DNA of 64,000 nucleotides from Sphingopyxis sp. (GTDB lineage: Bacteria > Pseudomonadota > Alphaproteobacteria > Sphingomonadales > Sphingomonadaceae). The stretch covers positions 62,001 through 126,000 of the forward strand of contig NZ_JADIZJ010000002.1 in assembly GCF_016704835.1 (NCBI RefSeq), in the 5' to 3' direction. The notes beneath the pieces were generated by a model. It saw only the letters and a list, made by a program, of their open reading frames with translations. It ran no database searches and was not told where the DNA came from. The position numbers and the translations under genes are program-made. How positions within the stretch are numbered: position 1 is the first letter of the stretch; each line of letters begins with the position of its first letter. Below are positions 62,322 to 64,000 of this stretch, piece after piece.

Positions 62322-63437
62322 TCAACTGATGGTTGAAGCTCCTCTTTCGCCGTTGCGAAACCGCCCAGGCGTTTGACCGAACCATAAGCGAAAGGATCGG
62401 CCGAAACTCGACATATCGGTGAATCCCAACGAGGTCGCGATTGTCTGGAGGCTGAGCGAGGGATCGTTGATTAGCTTTGAGGCGCGGTACCGGCGTTCCT
62501 GTTCGACGATTTCGTGAAAGCTGGTTCCCTGCGCCGCGAGCAGACGGGTAATGGTACGCGGCGAAACTCCGGTTTCGGCCGCCATCTGCTTGAGCCGCGG
62601 CGCGCGATGTCTATCTGACAGGATTTGAGCGACTTTGACGCGAATTTCCATCAGCGCAGCGGACGGCGATCGTTCTCGCTCGGCATGGGCAATCTGCTCG
62701 TTGGCCAGCTTCCACAAGCTGTCGTTAAATGAAATATTGGCCTTGTCGGCCCAGTGCAGCGGCATCAAGAGCCCGTTCGCCGGGGCTCCGGTCACAATCT
62801 TGCACTGAAAGAGAGTGCCGATTGCCCGGGCGTGGCGGTTATTGGGATATGTCGAGTTTAGGACGAGATCCTGCGAGAGGTCGAACTTCGACGACGCGAT
62901 CAACCGATAGGCATAAATCAGCTTCGTAAGCCCCAGGAGATCGGACGTGCGACCAAGCGGCACGACATCCTCCAGATTGAAATGCAAAATGGCGCCGGTT
63001 TTCTCCAGCGACGCCCGCAGATGCCCGCCGTTCAGGTTGATAAGCCTGACGAGCGCTTCGAGTGCGTGGCCCAATGTCGGCGCGTTCGCGAACGAGAGTT
63101 CGGCGAAGGGCCCGGTCGGTTGATGAACCTCCTGCATGATCCGTTTCAGAAACTGGTCTTCGCCGACATGTTCGATGATATTGGCTGTGATATTGAGGTC
63201 ATCGGCCAGCGATATAAAGGGCGGAAGGGGTCCCGAACCGCTGAGCGAGGTGCCGTCCCGCAGCCAGTCCGGCCATTCCAGCCATTCGCCGAAATGTCCA
63301 AGGATGACCGTCGGAACACTGTTTTCGGCAACGAGGCCGAGGTTCGCGATCGTATGATTCACATGCGTCCGAAACGACGAAAGCCGTTGGATGTTCGAGT
63401 TTTTCCGTTGAGGCGTCGACCGTTCCGTCAGGCTCAT
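62322..63437 (-). CDS. AraC-family transcriptional regulator with N-terminal Arabinose_bd-type domain
   Basis: 371 aa. N-terminal ligand/dimerisation region (AENSVPTVILGHFGEWLEWP, LKRIMQEVHQPTGPFAEL), C-terminal double HTH: KQMAAETGVSPRTITRLLAA, SKLINDPSLSLQTIATSLGF and MSSFGRSFRLWFGQTPGRFR. Overlaps the TetR gene by ATGA and follows it, so the two regulators are one operon. The OruR/ArgR-like AraC branch often controls lipid or catabolic genes. Confidence 0.9.
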   Translation of the reverse strand: MSLTERSTPQRKNSNIQRLSSFRTHVNHTIANLGLVAENSVPTVILGHFGEWLEWPDWLRDGTSLSGSGPLPPFISLADDLNITANIIEHVGEDQFLKRIMQEVHQPTGPFAELSFANAPTLGHALEALVRLINLNGGHLRASLEKTGAILHFNLEDVVPLGRTSDLLGLTKLIYAYRLIASSKFDLSQDLVLNSTYPNNRHARAIGTLFQCKIVTGAPANGLLMPLHWADKANISFNDSLWKLANEQIAHAERERSPSAALMEIRVKVAQILSDRHRAPRLKQMAAETGVSPRTITRLLAAQGTSFHEIVEQERRYRASKLINDPSLSLQTIATSLGFTDMSSFGRSFRLWFGQTPGRFRNGERGASTIS

Positions 63438-64000
63438 TGTCGTTTGCCCTTTTGTGACAAGGGCTCGGCCAAGAGATGCCGGGTCACGCTCCGCAGATTA
63501 TCGGGAGAATTTGGCCGGAGGCCTAGGTAACGGAAAAAGGCTGATCCAAAAGCAAGGGATACGGCGGCGAAGGCACGGTCGTGCTCCTGCTCGGCGGTTG
63601 CCAAAGTCGACACCTTGATAACCAATATTTCGTAAACCGAGGCCAGTCGCTGTCGCAGCCGGGCGTCGCGAAGTGCAAGGTACCAAAGTTCCATAATCAC
63701 AGCGTTGGTGGTGGGATCGTCGAACACATGTTCGAACAGGAGTGTCAGAACCTGTTCCACTGAATCGTTCTCGGGAATGGCCTGCAACTGAGCTTCCGCG
63801 CGCTCAAGCAGCCGGTCGATCAGCGCTCCGATCATGTCTTCGCGGTTGCCGATGAAATAGCGCACTAACGAGCGTTGCTGTCCCGCTTCCTCCGCTACGT
63901 CGGCCAGGGTCGTCTTAGCAAAGCCGCTTCGGATCACGCACGCTTCAAAGGCGGCGAGGATTTGCTCCCGGCGTTCTGTTCCCACACGCGGCCTTGCCAT
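63434..64000 (-). CDS. TetR-family transcriptional regulator
   Basis: 188 aa, starting at the last base triplet of the window (ATG at 64000). N-terminal HTH: ERREQILAAFEACVIRSG, KTTLADVAEEAGQQRSLVRY, FIGNREDMIGALIDRL; helical ligand domain follows. The MARPRVGTERREQIL opening is typical, so it looks complete, but a longer upstream frame cannot be excluded. Translationally coupled to the AraC gene. Confidence 0.87.
   Translation of the reverse strand: MARPRVGTERREQILAAFEACVIRSGFAKTTLADVAEEAGQQRSLVRYFIGNREDMIGALIDRLLERAEAQLQAIPENDSVEQVLTLLFEHVFDDPTTNAVIMELWYLALRDARLRQRLASVYEILVIKVSTLATAEQEHDRAFAAVSLAFGSAFFRYLGLRPNSPDNLRSVTRHLLAEPLSQKGKRQ

Noticed and set aside
1..64000. CRISPR arrays, rRNA and tRNA genes
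   Set aside because: Looked for regularly spaced repeats and cloverleaf structures by eye and found none; a tRNA search program could still reveal one.

Overview
The window looks like chromosomal DNA of an alphaproteobacterium of the order Sphingomonadales (Sphingopyxis-, Sphingobium- or Novosphingobium-like). This rests on a high-GC backbone, a large TonB-dependent receptor, a CYP153-type P450, a bacterial alternative oxidase, a DUF1153/SciP-type protein, GGAAC-N16-CGTT motifs of the alphaproteobacterial general stress sigma factor EcfG, and a trb-DUF2274 conjugation module typical of sphingomonad mobile elements. The genus is an inference.

Layout. 1-2926: end of a trbF-trbG-trbI-DUF2274 conjugation operon. 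3006-3142: first copy of a 137-bp structured non-coding element. 3282-5553: an esterase/lipoprotein gene split by an IS30-family element (4017-5240) with a 2-bp target duplication. 6251-7285: MlaA. 8110-23751: a catabolic island with a TonB-dependent receptor, then a tightly overlapping minus-strand operon (nitronate monooxygenase-like protein, SCP2-type thiolase, OB-fold partner, two acyl-CoA dehydrogenases, acyl-CoA synthetase, Baeyer-Villiger monooxygenase, alpha/beta hydrolase). A GntR regulator lies divergent to a CYP153 P450 and its ferredoxin. The logic suggested is uptake, hydroxylation, ketone-to-ester oxidation, ester hydrolysis, CoA activation, dehydrogenation and thiolytic or retro-aldol cleavage of a hydrophobic, probably cyclic or branched compound. 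23923-31138: Nudix hydrolase, ABC1/UbiB kinase, and a MarR-EmrA-EmrB-TolC type efflux locus. 31494-34424: wreckage of mobile DNA (mlaE cut by an IS3 element, tyrosine integrase broken by frameshifts).

34748-40092: EAL phosphodiesterase, then a respiratory/NO-type cluster (group III truncated globin, alternative oxidase, DUF1971/YeaR-like protein, lipoprotein cytochrome c) facing cytochrome b561, a membrane LuxR regulator and a decayed VIT/CCC1 transporter. 40493-43774: HU-family pseudogene and a three-gene two-component module (CHASE3 histidine kinase, Rcp1-like regulator, receiver-HisKA_2 kinase). 44203-60000: small stress, envelope and regulatory genes, several behind EcfG-like promoters, with several stand-alone receivers and a SciP-like protein; the second copy of the 137-bp element sits here at 52546-52682. 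60157-64000: a GAF-GGDEF-EAL c-di-GMP enzyme and an AraC/TetR regulator pair running off the window.

The items I consider most worth following are the two-copy minus-strand RNA candidate, the catabolic island with its paired CCTTATAAG operators, and the globin-AOX cluster whose globin frame runs 353 nt into the oxidase gene.
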